Shown: piece by piece, positions 23,702-33,852 of the stretch
How positions within the stretch are numbered: position 1 is the stretch's first letter
How the letters are laid out: each line of letters opens with the position of its first letter
Assembly: GCA_002335605.1 (NCBI GenBank)
Contig: BEDY01000001.1
Coordinates: forward strand, 4,092,001-4,156,000
Source of the DNA: Prillingera fragicola
Taxonomy: Eukaryota; Basidiomycota; Tremellomycetes; Trichosporonales; Trichosporonaceae
DNA length: 64,000 bases
Direction of reading: 5' to 3'
Notes under the pieces: model-generated
The model's input: the letters and a program-made list of their open reading frames with translations, nothing else
What the model was told of the DNA's origin: nothing
The model's database searches: none
Translations under genes and position numbers: made by a program

Positions 23702-25628
23702 CTACATGATCCGCGACCGCTTGGCGGCCCAATCCGCGCCCGGATCACCGGGAATGGCAATGTCGGTCAGTGCTGAGCGCGGGCCGCCAGCAATAAGCCG
23801 GCTCTTTGTGGGCGAATTGCTCGTGTCTCGCTTCACTCCCCGGGCACTTGTGAAGGCGCCGTACGTCCCGGGCGAGTCGACAACGTTCTCAATCTCGAGG
23901 TTGGCGCTGTGCACCTGAAGGTTGGTTGTGGCTCGCGAAGCGACGTCGTCGACTCCGCCAGACGGGATGCGGGGTGTCTCCGCTCGTCCTGCAACTGCGG
24001 TTGCGGCGGCGAGGATGGCTGCCGCGCGAGCATTGGAGGCTGAGCGCGTGGACGAGCCGGCCGTGGTCTCTACAGCAGATTGCTACACGTCAGCGCCACT
24101 CATGTCGAGCTTGACTTACCCCTCCTGGGAATGCAAACCCGCCTACGATCCGCTTCTTCGGCTCTCCCTCATCCTCACCCCGCGACGACGCTGAACCAGC
24201 CGACGACTGCGCCTTTGGCAGCTCGACGGGCATGTCTGGGCGATGCCTGTGCTGATATGGCGCAGCATCTTTGGGTGGCGGGGCAGCTGAACGAGCGCCT
24301 CCAGGCTTGGACTCTGACTTTGCGTCAACTAGCATCGGCCTGGTCCGTCAGTCGAGCTAGGGGTAGTCTACTCACGCTTCCTGCGCTCTTCCTCCCAGTA
24401 CGGACTCGTCAAAGTCGTCAAAGAAGGACTCGTCCTCTACGAATGCAAACTCGCTGTCGTCCATGAAAACGTCGCCGCCTGCGTCGTCGACCGAACGCAG
24501 TGGTGTCTCCTCGCGAACATGCCGAGGCGGGGCGGCCTGCACGGGCGCTGGAATGGGCGCTGCCGGTTTCGAGTGACCAGAGATGTGTTGGGGAATAGCT
24601 GAAGCTGCTGCAGGTGTCGTGGAACGAGAAGGACCAGCAGTGGGAACCTGCGGTGCAAACTCTGGTCGACGCTCCAGTTCGTTGACGTTGAACTTGGCCT
24701 GCGGTTGTCAGCATAGCCCATGGTGGCCTACGCACCGGTCCCACGCGGACTTTCGTCACCTCCTTTGTGTAGTCGCGATCATACAAGCAGTTTCCCAGAA
24801 CGTTGCCAAAATGCTTCATCGCGCGCTTCAAGCCATCTGTGACCGCTTCCTTTTGAGCCTGTCCAGTCAGCTGGGGTCCCGTACAAGACCAACCTTTTCC
24901 AATGCTGCTGCCTTCCCTCGAATGTTCTCTGCATGGCCGTAACCCAGATCTTCATGAAAGCAGCCATCTTGCAGAGTGATGCGCATGATAGCGGTAATAC
25001 CGACGGAGCAGCGGTCCTGGGCGTTTACATCGAGCTTGTATGGTCAACTGCGCTCGAGGCACACGCACTCACAAAGTCGGTCTTGAGCGAGATAATCGAC
25101 GACGACCAGCCGTTAAAGCCAAACACCTCGTTGGCAAGATTGACAGCTGTCCAGTTAGCGCTTTCTCCACCCGCCGCGGCTGTGCCCACCCTTCCATCCT
25201 TCGAGGTAACTGTAGCAATCAGTATCCTGTTAGGCAGAGCCAACGCACCTGAGCTTGGGTCCACCTCCAGGACCAGGACGCTGAGTGATGTACTCTGGGC
25301 CAAGCTTCCTCTGCAAACGAGCTTGAAGTGTCGCAACCCTTTCTTCTGACCACTGCGTAAACCGGCCTGGAGCCGAGGAAGGCGGCATGTACGATTGGGA
25401 CATGCCCCATGGTGAAATTGGTGCGGCCCCGTGGTGGGTACCCCACTGCGTTGAGTCGCTGCCTTGGAGTAGTGGTGTCGGTGTCGCATGATAGTGACTG
25501 CCGCGGTAGGTGCTGCCTTGACCGCCTGGTGGTTGTGGGGTCTGCACTGGCATCATGTGCGGTGGGGGCATGTTGCCGCCGTGCGATCGCTGCATTTGGT
25601 CGATGAGGTGCGCCGAGAGCGTTGACAT
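23702..25628 (-). CDS. RAD52: Homologous recombination mediator Rad52
   Basis: Anneals single strands and loads Rad51 during double-strand-break repair. Eight exons on the minus strand: 25628-25249, 25209-25190, 25146-25073, 25034-24894, 24858-24736, 24698-24376, 24339-24120 and 24082-23702; 553 residues. The conserved annealing domain starts at [20 protein letters not shown] and continues through a 20-nt microexon into [20 protein letters not shown], then [15 protein letters not shown] and [20 protein letters not shown]. The C-terminal half is disordered, with acidic stretches and a basic end (AKRSRIM) that may be a nuclear signal. The ATG at 25628 is the first in frame. It shares a 0.2-0.3 kb divergent promoter with the DNA polymerase delta subunit gene. 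Confidence 0.96.
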
Positions 25629-25937
25629 GTGCAAGGACAGAGTACGCGAAATGAAGGACGCCGCGTAATCTTATCCAAAGCAATGTCGAGAGGATGAAAT
25701 GAAGTGAGATAGCCAAGGATATGAGGAAGGGAGGACAGTGGATGTGCTAGAGGATATTTGTTGTTGTGACTCCAGGTGAGGTCACCTACAAAGCCAGTCG
25801 CGGTTTTTGTTACGTAATCTTCGCATCCACCTCGCCTCGACGCGTTCATGAACGCGACAACTTCAACATTCTCAACTCGCGCCGCACAAGCTTTCGTAGC
25901 ATCCATCACAAAAGCTACCCTGCAGAGTTTCTCTGAA
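25629..25937. promoter_or_regulatory. Shared RAD52 / Pol delta promoter with SCB-like and MCB elements
   Basis: CGCGAAA (25645-25651) fits the SCB consensus CRCGAAA. The perfect 16-bp palindrome CGCGTTCATGAACGCG (25841-25856) includes ACGCGT (25840-25845), the MluI cell-cycle box, and a mirrored AACGCG. Both genes are classical late-G1 targets in fungi, so MBF/SBF-type control is a fair inference. The palindrome centre contains the upstream candidate ATG of the Pol delta gene. Confidence 0.5.
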
Positions 25938-27595
25938 ATGGCTCTGGAGATCAACTTTGAAGAAGGGGAACCCATGCGTCGGGCTACCGCCCCATACTCG
26001 TCCCTGCCAGAGCTCTCCAACTCATTCCACATTGATTCAGCCAAACGGTCATATCAGCACCAATACTCGAATATCTACTTTGTGCGGCTAGTGGAGCTGC
26101 GCCCTGTTATTGAGGCTGCGGCTGCTGAGCGTTGGAAGGGTGTCCGAGGTAAGCTTCATGTTTGACTACTGAGAGTCACGCTTATTGTCAACAGGCAAGC
26201 CTCCTCTCCTGCCGCGTATTCTCGACTTGCGACGTGCCAACCTCTGCTATGTCGTTGGCACAGTGTATATGGACATGCCTTTGAAGCCAAATGTTCTGGA
26301 GGACATGGCTCGAAGCGTGGGTCACGCGCTGCTGCTCATTGCTGACAGTTTCCAGAACTGGATTGCACCTCCACCACCCCGGCCCAAGTTTTACTCGGCG
26401 CAGGACGCGGTGCACCTCGAGGACGAGTCAGGACGTGTGCGTCTTATAGGCGATATGATTCGCCGCGAGAAGGAACGCGAGGGTGGTGGCTTTGTGACTG
26501 GTGTAATCATGGCAGCGCTCGGCATGGAGACCGGAAATGGAGACTTTGAGGTCATCGACTTGTGCTTTCCTGGTATGCCCACGCTCTACAAGTCGCCTAC
26601 AGCTGGACCGTCCATGGCTGTCAACGGGAAGGGCAAGGCAAAGGCAGAGGATGAAATGGATGTAGACCAGGACGGTGAGTCACAGCGGTTCTGGCAGTAA
26701 GCTGACTTTTAGTCAAGCCCGATGTCAGCGCGGAGAAGACCTGGGTGGCAGTTGTGTCTGGTCTCTCCATTGGAAGCGAAACAGCTGCACTCGACTTGAA
26801 GGCGCAGCTGTTTGTGGAGTGGCTCATGGGCGAGGACGGCGGACCGTCAGACCAGATTGAAGGAGCGAGGATAGCCAGGTTGATCTTGGCCGGCAACTCT
26901 CTAGCAGCACCTGTCAAGGGTGTGGACGACAGGAAGATTGTGAGTGTTCACATTGGCGTTGTAGCTGACGGCAGAAACGCTTCAGCTCGGTCCAGAAGAC
27001 ACAACCGTACCCCAACCGCCCCACAGAGACCCTCTCAACCCTCATCTCTGACCTCCTCGCCACATCTCTCCCCGTTACCCTCGTTCCAGGCCCATCAGAT
27101 CCAGCTGGCGCGCTCATGCCCCAGCAGCCGGTTCCCAAGGTTATGCTCGGCGGCAAGAAGATGGAGGGCCTCGAGTGCCTGACCAACCCTACCTGGATGG
27201 AAGCTGGCTCACGTAGCTTCCTCGTGTCTGGCGGACAGACGATCGACGACGTGTTCAAGTACCTGCCGGGCAAGTCGCGACTGGCTATGACCAAGCGTAC
27301 TTTGGAGTGGCGCCATGTCGCCCCCACGGCCCCAGACACTCTGTGGATCTACCCATTCCCGGATGTTGACCCCTTCCTCATCAGGCATCGCCCAGATGTG
27401 TACATTATTGGCAACCAGCCAGAGTTTGAGACCATGCTCGTTGCCGGACCCGAGAACCCAACACGCATCCTTTTGCTCCCTGCCTTCTCCACAACGGGCA
27501 CAGTGGCCCTCGTCTGTCTTGAGACTCTCGAGGTCAAGCGCCTCGAGTTTGAGGTGCCTCCCTGGGTCGGCGACGTCAAGCCGGCTGCCGTTTGA
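25848..27595 (+). CDS. POL31: DNA polymerase delta small (B) subunit
   Basis: Second subunit of the replicative lagging-strand polymerase, bridging the catalytic subunit to the others. Four exons (25848-26148, 26195-26674, 26713-26939, 26975-27595). Family motifs: YSNIYFVRLVELRPVI in the OB-fold region, ILDLRRANLCYVVGTVYMDM, WVAVVSGLSIGS at the start of the inactive phosphoesterase-like domain, LVPGPSDPAGALMPQQP and CLTNPTWMEAGSRSFLVSGG. From the ATG at 25848 the protein is 542 residues; from the in-frame ATG at 25938 (MALEINFEEGEP) it is 512, nearer the 470-490 of relatives. Because the first ATG lies inside an MCB palindrome that should be promoter DNA, the second start may be the real one. 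Confidence 0.93.
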
Positions 27596-27670
27596 GTGTT
27601 CATTACTGTCTCCGTCCACGTGTGGACTATGCATGTGTACAATTTACGCATCTAATGCCATCTAACGTCT

Positions 27671-29177
27671 CTATGCCAACAGCTTTGTGTCGAAGAGGTC
27701 CATGCCGCCTCCATCATGCTTGTAGCCCTTACAAATTTCTTTGAGAGCATGATCACCATAATGCACTGTCCACCCTCGCTTCCCGCCCCTCCGCCTCCAG
27801 CTGGTCGGAACATCCTTGGCACCCTTGGGCGGCGGCGGCGCACGCGCTGCAGGTGCCACTAATCCGCCTTCAACGTCGCCGCTGCCGTCAAAGGCAAGCA
27901 CGAACGCACGCCGCTCAGTGACGCCCCATAGGCGGCCACCCTCACCCTTGAGCGCATAGACTGGGCTACCCTTACCACTGGGCGAGTAGAGCGACCAGCC
28001 TCTCTTCGGCATGCGCACGTCCCAGAAGCTGACTATTCCCTCCTGCGCACCACCGCCACAGATTCCATGTGCACCGACGAATGCAGCAGCGTACAGCCCT
28101 GCGTCGTACCACGGATCATGCAGTTCCATGGTAGGGGCTGCCGAGGGGGATCGTAGGTCGTGCAGGCGGGCGACGCCGTCGTGCCACGCGCTGAGGAGAG
28201 TGTGCGTGCCTACAGCTGCGCGGGGAGTGGGGAGGACAAGGTCGTAAGGTGATGAGTGCTCAGGCATCATGCCGTGCAGCGCGCGTGTAGGCTTCAGGCC
28301 AGCTGCGCTGAGGTCACAGACCTGGATACCGCCTGTGAGTCCTAGGAAAGCGGTGGAGGAGTCCGTGGCGAGGAGTGCTGACCATGGGCGCGTTCCGGTT
28401 GCAAGCTTCAGGGTGCTTGGTGGTTGCCATGGGGAGGAGGCTTTCCAAATGTGGATGGCGCTGGTGCAGCCTGTGAGCAGCGTGTCGGCGTGGCCGGCGA
28501 GAAGGTGGATGTTGGTGCCGCCAGGGTGGACATAATGTGCAGTGGAATGGGTACGGCTGCTGGGGAGGAGGCTGACGCGCTGGAGCGTGCCGTCAAACTG
28601 GGCTACAGCGAGGGAGCCACCTGGAAGCTCGTGAACACCGACAACGTCAGAGCCTGAGCCGCGACCGCGCGCCGCTATGGGGTAGTGTTGTGCTGGCCCG
28701 ACTGTGCGCGCAGCGTCGGTCGAGTCCAAGAACGGATGGACGATCAGGCCTGTGCCGACGCCGAGCACCATGCGCTCCGCCGTGAGGGAGAGAGCAGGAA
28801 TAACTGGGCTAGACCATGTAGCACCAATCTGTACAGCGTGGAGTTTCTGCGATATCAACGCGTGCTCAATCCTTCCGTTGTAGGCAAATAGGTCGGTTTG
28901 ACTCCAGTCCTCGGAGGCGCGGTTGAGCGTGCGATGCTTGACAGGGTGCGCGGTAAGGTAGAGAGGAATTCCGAGGGTGCATACCTGTATCGTTAGCTAT
29001 CTGTCTATCTCTATGTAGCCGTACCCGTTGGCCCATCGCCTTGGAGGTGCGCCTCAAGTGGACGAGCGAGACGTCATCCAGTAGGTCGAAGATGTGCGCA
29101 AGAACGTCGTCAGGCAGACCTTCGAGGCTCGTGCGATTGAGGTGCAGAGATTCTAGCTGCTTATCCAATGTGACCAT
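27671..29177 (-). CDS. F-box protein with WD40-like repeats
   Basis: Likely substrate receptor of an SCF ubiquitin ligase. Two exons (29177-29025 and 28984-27671) encode 488 residues. An F-box sits at residues 19-50 (LEGLPDDVLAHIFDLLDDVSLVHLRRTSKA). The rest has weak beta-propeller signals such as GVHELPGGSLAVAQFDGTLQ, LLAGHADTLLTGCTSAIHIW and ISFWDVRMP-like VSFWDVRMPKRGW, in the style of FBXW4. The ATG at 29177 places the F-box near the N-terminus. It ends only 75 bases from the convergent Pol delta gene. Substrate cannot be guessed. Confidence 0.85.
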
Positions 29178-29469
29178 TGTGCAGAGCGCAACGCAGCTCA
29201 GCTTTTTGAATATAAATATGAGTAGTGGAGTGAAAGATATGGAACATTTGGGTGGCAACTTTTATCAATCGTTGTGTTCCTGGCGAAGCTGTTCTGGAGA
29301 GTCAGCCGCCGGCCATCGTTTGCGTTCAGCTCTATGTTTGCCGTAGCTACTGCATTTGAGCCTCTCAAAGGTGTGTCTTCAATGAGGTTGAGCAAGCCTA
29401 ATGCACATTAACGTATGTTCTTGTTGATGGGTTTGGTGTCTTAATCCAAACAAATTGATCATTTACAAG
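29178..29469. other. Spacer upstream of the F-box gene
   Basis: Promoter and leader of the F-box gene and 5' flank of a tRNA-Asp gene. No gene seen. Confidence 0.5.
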
Positions 29470-29551
29470 TTCTTGTTCGTATAACGGTTAGTATGCTCGC
29501 TTGTCATTCACATGATCGCGGGAGATCGGGGTTCGATTCCCCGACAGGAAG
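29470..29551 (+). tRNA. tRNA-Asp(GTC) with 10-nt intron, plus-strand copy
   Basis: Same mature sequence as the intronless tRNA-Asp at 22026-22097. The anticodon GTC is at 29503-29505 and a 10-nt intron TTCACATGAT (29507-29516) follows position 37. A T-run (29556-29563) follows as terminator. Confidence 0.94.
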
Positions 29552-29766
29552 CTTCTTTTTTTTGTTTTCAACAATTTCAACATCTAGCCGCTATGTTTAC
29601 TTTCTTTGCTTGGCCGCTGCAGTTCCTTTTGGGTCCAAATGTACATAGTTGTGACGCTATGAGCTTTGGCCCAGACTCCTCTGACAGCTCGGCCATTGCT
29701 CATCGACCTGCCGGCCAACAAGCCACCAAACACACACCGCCACAGTGGTCGTTAGACAAACCTCAG
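29552..29766. other. Spacer between tRNA-Asp and its pseudogene
   Basis: No gene is supportable. A low-complexity open frame here runs through the tRNA and is not credible. Confidence 0.5.
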
Positions 29767-29838
29767 TTCTTGTTCGTATCACGGTTAGTATGCTCTCTTG
29801 TCACCCCGGAGATGTGGGTGCGCTTTTCCGAAAGGAAG
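29767..29838 (+). pseudogene. Decayed tRNA-Asp copy (intronless)
   Basis: These 72 bases align without gaps to the intronless tRNA-Asp. The 5' half is nearly identical, including the GTC anticodon, but invariant A14 is C and the anticodon stem and T arm carry many changes: the T loop reads GCGCTTTTC instead of TTCGATTC. The acceptor keeps TTCTTGT, while its 3' partner is AAAGGAA. T-stem pairing is lost, so it is probably not a functional tRNA. Confidence 0.85.
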
Positions 29839-30271
29839 CTCTCCCTTTTGGAGGGTGAAACAGGCAGATGCATGGAGTGTGCTATTGAGATGGAAGTGAC
29901 CAGTCGAGATCATGCTCACGGCAGAGACTTCGACGATTGAAGGCGTGGCTCCTGCAACATGAGTAGCTCTTCCTGGCATTTCGCGTTCAAATCTGTCGGC
30001 GACTCTAACTCGACAGAGCGAGAGCCTATCCTTGATCTGTCAGTTGTGAATGATATAGCGTGAAGGTGGAACCGAGGCGGTCGGCAATTTTGAGTTACTG
30101 CAGCTGGCGAATTACTTGACCCGGGTTCTCAGTCGTCTCTTCCAAACCTCTCATCAACCGACCTTGCCCCCACAATCTCCATCCTCGCTGTTGGCTAATC
30201 TCAAAATGAGTGGCAAACGACAATGCCAACAATGGCGTTGTGAGGACTTCGTGCACCCGACAAAAAGGAAG
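29839..30271. other. Spacer between tRNA-Asp pseudogene and minus-strand tRNA-Asp
   Basis: No gene is supportable. An A5 run at 30262-30266 is the terminator (T5) of the minus-strand tRNA-Asp. Confidence 0.5.
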
Positions 30272-30353
30272 CTTCCTGTCGGGGAATCGAACCCCGATCT
30301 CCCGCGATCATGTGAATGACAAGCGAGCATACTAACCGTTATACGAACAAGAA
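30272..30353 (-). tRNA. tRNA-Asp(GTC) with 10-nt intron, minus-strand copy
   Basis: Identical in all 82 positions, intron included, to the plus-strand copy at 29470-29551, so the two form an inverted pair about 720 bases apart. Confidence 0.94.
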
Positions 30354-30485
30354 CTGATGTTTGTTGACGAATGCCTGGATATAGCCGCGGTAAAATTGGG
30401 TCGAAGCAGGAGCAACCTGCGTTTGTGCGAAGCAGCACTTGTACGTGTAAAATCTGAGATGCATGCTACTCTACACCAGGATCGT

Positions 30486-33259
30486 CTACTCCATCTGCAC
30501 GGTCCAGTTGTAAGGCTGGAACTTTGTGCCAAGCGCACGCGCGCGCTCCGAGTTCATGCTGTGGTCAATCTTTGCGGGCCGCAGCCACTTGCGGGGCTCG
30601 AGGTCGAGGACGCTTCCGATAACTTCTCCTGCAAAGTACCTAAAAGGTGTATCAGCAGCCACTCGAATCACCCAAGACGTACGGAGGAAACCTGCCGCCA
30701 CCCTTGTCGCCCTCGTCCATGCCACCGAGCTCGTCTGCGTCTCCGGTTCCCGCGGCGTCGTCCATGCCCTCGATAATGTGGCCGTAGCCCTTCTCGCCCT
30801 TGTAGTCCCACTGCACCATGAAGTACGGCATGTTGGGCACGAGCATGCGGCGAAACCCGCCCGGACGTGTGGAAAAGTCGATGAGCTTTTTGTGCTGTGT
30901 CCACTCGCTTTCCGAGGCGAGAATCGATTCGCGAAAGTAGGCAGGTGCATCGGCAAACTCGTTGGGTGGAAGCGGCACACACTCGATGTAGGTGTGGCGC
31001 TGCTGGCGGAAGGAGAGAATGGTCTCGTAAAAGACAACTCCTTTGTTCTCGGCCGCAAACATTTTCATGAGGCACTTCATAAAGTTCTGGGACGTCAGCT
31101 GCGTCGTGGAGGTCTGTACTCACCCTGACCTCGTCCCAATCCTCGTCGTCCATCTCAAGCGAGCTAAGACAGTGCTGGATGGGCACAATGAGGCAGTGGC
31201 CGGGAACGAGCTCCTCGGTGAGCGTGCAGCTGAGGTACGTGCGCTTGCCCAGGGCAACAACAGCGGTGAGGGGGTTACGGTCGTCCTGGTAGCAAAACGG
31301 GCAAGTGTCGAGCGCCTTTTGGGTGCGCTTGTAGTCGTTGATGGCAAACATGCGCTTCTGCGCGTCCGTCTTCATGCGCTTCCGCGCCAGCTTGTCGGCA
31401 TTGTCGTCCATGTAATCGTGCGTGTCGTCAAACCTAGCATCCCGTGTAATCTGGGACGCAAGCTCGGCATCAAGATTCTTCATGTCGGACGCGCCGCCGC
31501 CAAACTTTTCCTGCCGCACAAGCTCGCCGAGCGTGACCTCGTCGTCGTCGGCATTGTACCGCAGCAGATTACCCTGCCTGTCGCGAGTTTCAAACTGGGC
31601 GTCAACTCCCGTACCACGAGGTGAAGCTTACCTTGGCCTCCTTCTTCCTGCGGCGGTTGCCCGGCAGAACCTCGGCGTCCTCCTTGCCTCCACCGACGTC
31701 GTACAGCTTTCCATGACCGTCGAGCGTAGGGAGCACCTCGGTACGTACAGTCCTCCCCTTGTCGTCCTCGTGCACCATGCCCGCGACACCAGCGCCCGCA
31801 GCCCCGGCATCGTCAAACCGGCCACGCTCACGGTCATACTGCTCCTCCAGCGCCTCGGCATCGGGGTCATCGGTGAGCTTGGCACGCAGCACCTTGGCCT
31901 GCAACCGGTTGAGCTGCTCGATGGACATGATGGGGCCCTGACCATCCTCGGCCATGGTCGCGCGCGAGACCTCGCCAGCGGACGGGCCGCGCGTGAGTGC
32001 TTGCGGCGTAAACACGCTAGGAATAGGCGTAGCAGCGGCAGGCGTTCCACCAGTCCGCGGTGCGCCGGACGACTGTTGCCGCTTGAGCGCGTCGACGCGC
32101 CCCGCACCACCGGGGGTGTGGAAGCCACCCGAGGGCTCTTCTCCGGGCCGCCTAAAGCCCTGGCGCGAGGACGGGCGGCTGCTCTCGGCGTCGTTGAAGA
32201 CAAACCGCCTTGTCGCGTCCGGGGTGCGCATGCCGGACGAAGACGAGTTTCCGGTGTCGCTACCCCCCGCCCGGCGGTTACGGCGCTTGGCCTCGCGCTC
32301 GTCAATGATACGCCGCTCCTCGAGCGCCTCGTGATACTCGTCGAGCGAGCCGTATCGCTCCAGCGCGACCTCTTCGACTGTCCGGCTCTGCTCCTCGGCC
32401 TGTTCGTACAGCCTGCGCAGCTTCATCATGCGCCACTGATACCCAGGACCGCCGGGCACAATAGACTTTTTCTCTTTAGACGTCAGCGGCTGCCCGCAAT
32501 AAGCGACTAACCTTCAGTCTTGTACTCGTCGACACTCTTGCCCTCGAGCAACTGAGTGTTCATCTCATACTTGCTGTGCACAACCTTCCGTCAGCCACCC
32601 GTCACCAGCACAGACACACCTTTGCAGGATCCGGTTTATCCTCATTAGGGTCTTTGCGCTTATGCTCCCTGCCCAACGACGCAAACAACTCGTCCTCCCC
32701 ACCCCCACCCCCAGCAGACCGCGGCAACCCCCGCTCATCACCCGGCACCGTCGCAGCCAACCCCGCCCCCTCTCCAGGCGCGAGCATCCACGCCTCCCGT
32801 CCCGTAGCCTCAGTAGCGAGGCGCGGCGGCTCGCGCTCCCCATGCGCAACACTCGTAGACTTGAGCGGCAACGACTCGGCAGTAGGAATAGAGCCCACAG
32901 AATTCTACACACAGCGTCAGCGCCCACCCTTGCCGTCTGGCACATACCACAGTATCAAGGCCCTTCTCGACCCACATCCCACCAGCCTCATCGTCATCGA
33001 CGACACGCACGCCCCCACCACCCCGCCGGTCCTTGCCCCGGCGCTCGCGCTTCTCCTCCCCGCGCCGCTCCTCGCGCTCCCGCTTCACGCGCTTGCGCTC
33101 ACGCCGCTCCTCCTCCGTCTCCTCCCTCTCGCCGTGCCTACGGTCGCGGTGGTCACGGTCGCGATGATCATCGCGCTCGCTGCGCTCGCGGCGATCTTTG
33201 TCCTTGTGCCGCTCGCGGCGGGGGGAGCGAGAGCGGGAGCGGCGTGACGAATCGCCCAT
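30486..33259 (-). CDS. CWF19-like pre-mRNA splicing / lariat debranching factor
   Basis: Homologue of fission yeast Cwf19 and human CWF19L2, associated with late spliceosomes and lariat turnover. Seven exons on the minus strand: 33259-32948, 32904-32620, 32569-32512, 32473-31632, 31594-31124, 31086-30683 and 30639-30486; 841 residues. The N-terminus is an Arg/Ser/Glu/Asp-rich region (MGDSSRRSRSRSPRRE). The middle has PGGPGYQWRMMKLRRLYEQA. The CwfJ C-terminal region 1 has DTCPFCYQD and the HIT-like PGHCLIVPIQHC, and region 2 ends GSVLDLEPRKWLRPAK. The short third exon (58 nt) uses a CAAG acceptor, because the nearer CACAG would break the frame. No nearby gene shares its pathway. Confidence 0.94.
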
Positions 33260-33852
33260 TGGTTGTTTGCTGATGGGGTTGGTTAGGTAAAGACTTGGGA
33301 GACGTTTGGTGGAGGAAAGTGGATTGCAGCTCAAGTGACTTCATGACGTTTTGAAGCCAGTCAAAATATGTTTACGTAATCACTTTATCCAACTCTGCAA
33401 CTTTATGACAGGCACTTTCCCGTATAGACCGTACTAGATTGCATGTGCTCTCCTACGAATCCTACAGATACGATGGGAGACCCAGCCCCAGCGTACGGGG
33501 GGCCGGTTGGTGAACACGAGGGGTGACTGCCCGGGGCTCGTTGGCGGCTGCGCCGACGGCGGCGGGCGGAGCAGTGTTTGGTGAGATGATTGATAGAAAC
33601 GGTGGTATGAAGGGGGAAAATATGGTGGTGTATGGGTGGTGGAGGGGAAAGTCGTCGAGGGGCTGCAGCAGTTGCCCTCGCGGTTTGGTTTGGTGTAATG
33701 CCGAATCGTTATAACTTGAGAGATTTGGTGTCGATGCGGCGATTCTAGAGGCGGGCACATAGTCTGCGCCGCCGTATGCGGGAGTCGGGAAACCAAGAGC
33801 GCGGAAGAGAGAGAGAGCGAGAAAGATGGATGAAAAGAAAGAAGAAAGGTTC
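33260..33852. other. CWF19-like promoter and importin alpha 3' region
   Basis: No gene is supportable in 593 bases between two minus-strand genes. GTTTACGTAATCACTTTATCC-like sequence near 33371-33391 resembles TTACGTAATC upstream of the Pol delta gene (25810-25819); the shared 10-mer could be a bZIP-type site, which is inference. Confidence 0.5.
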
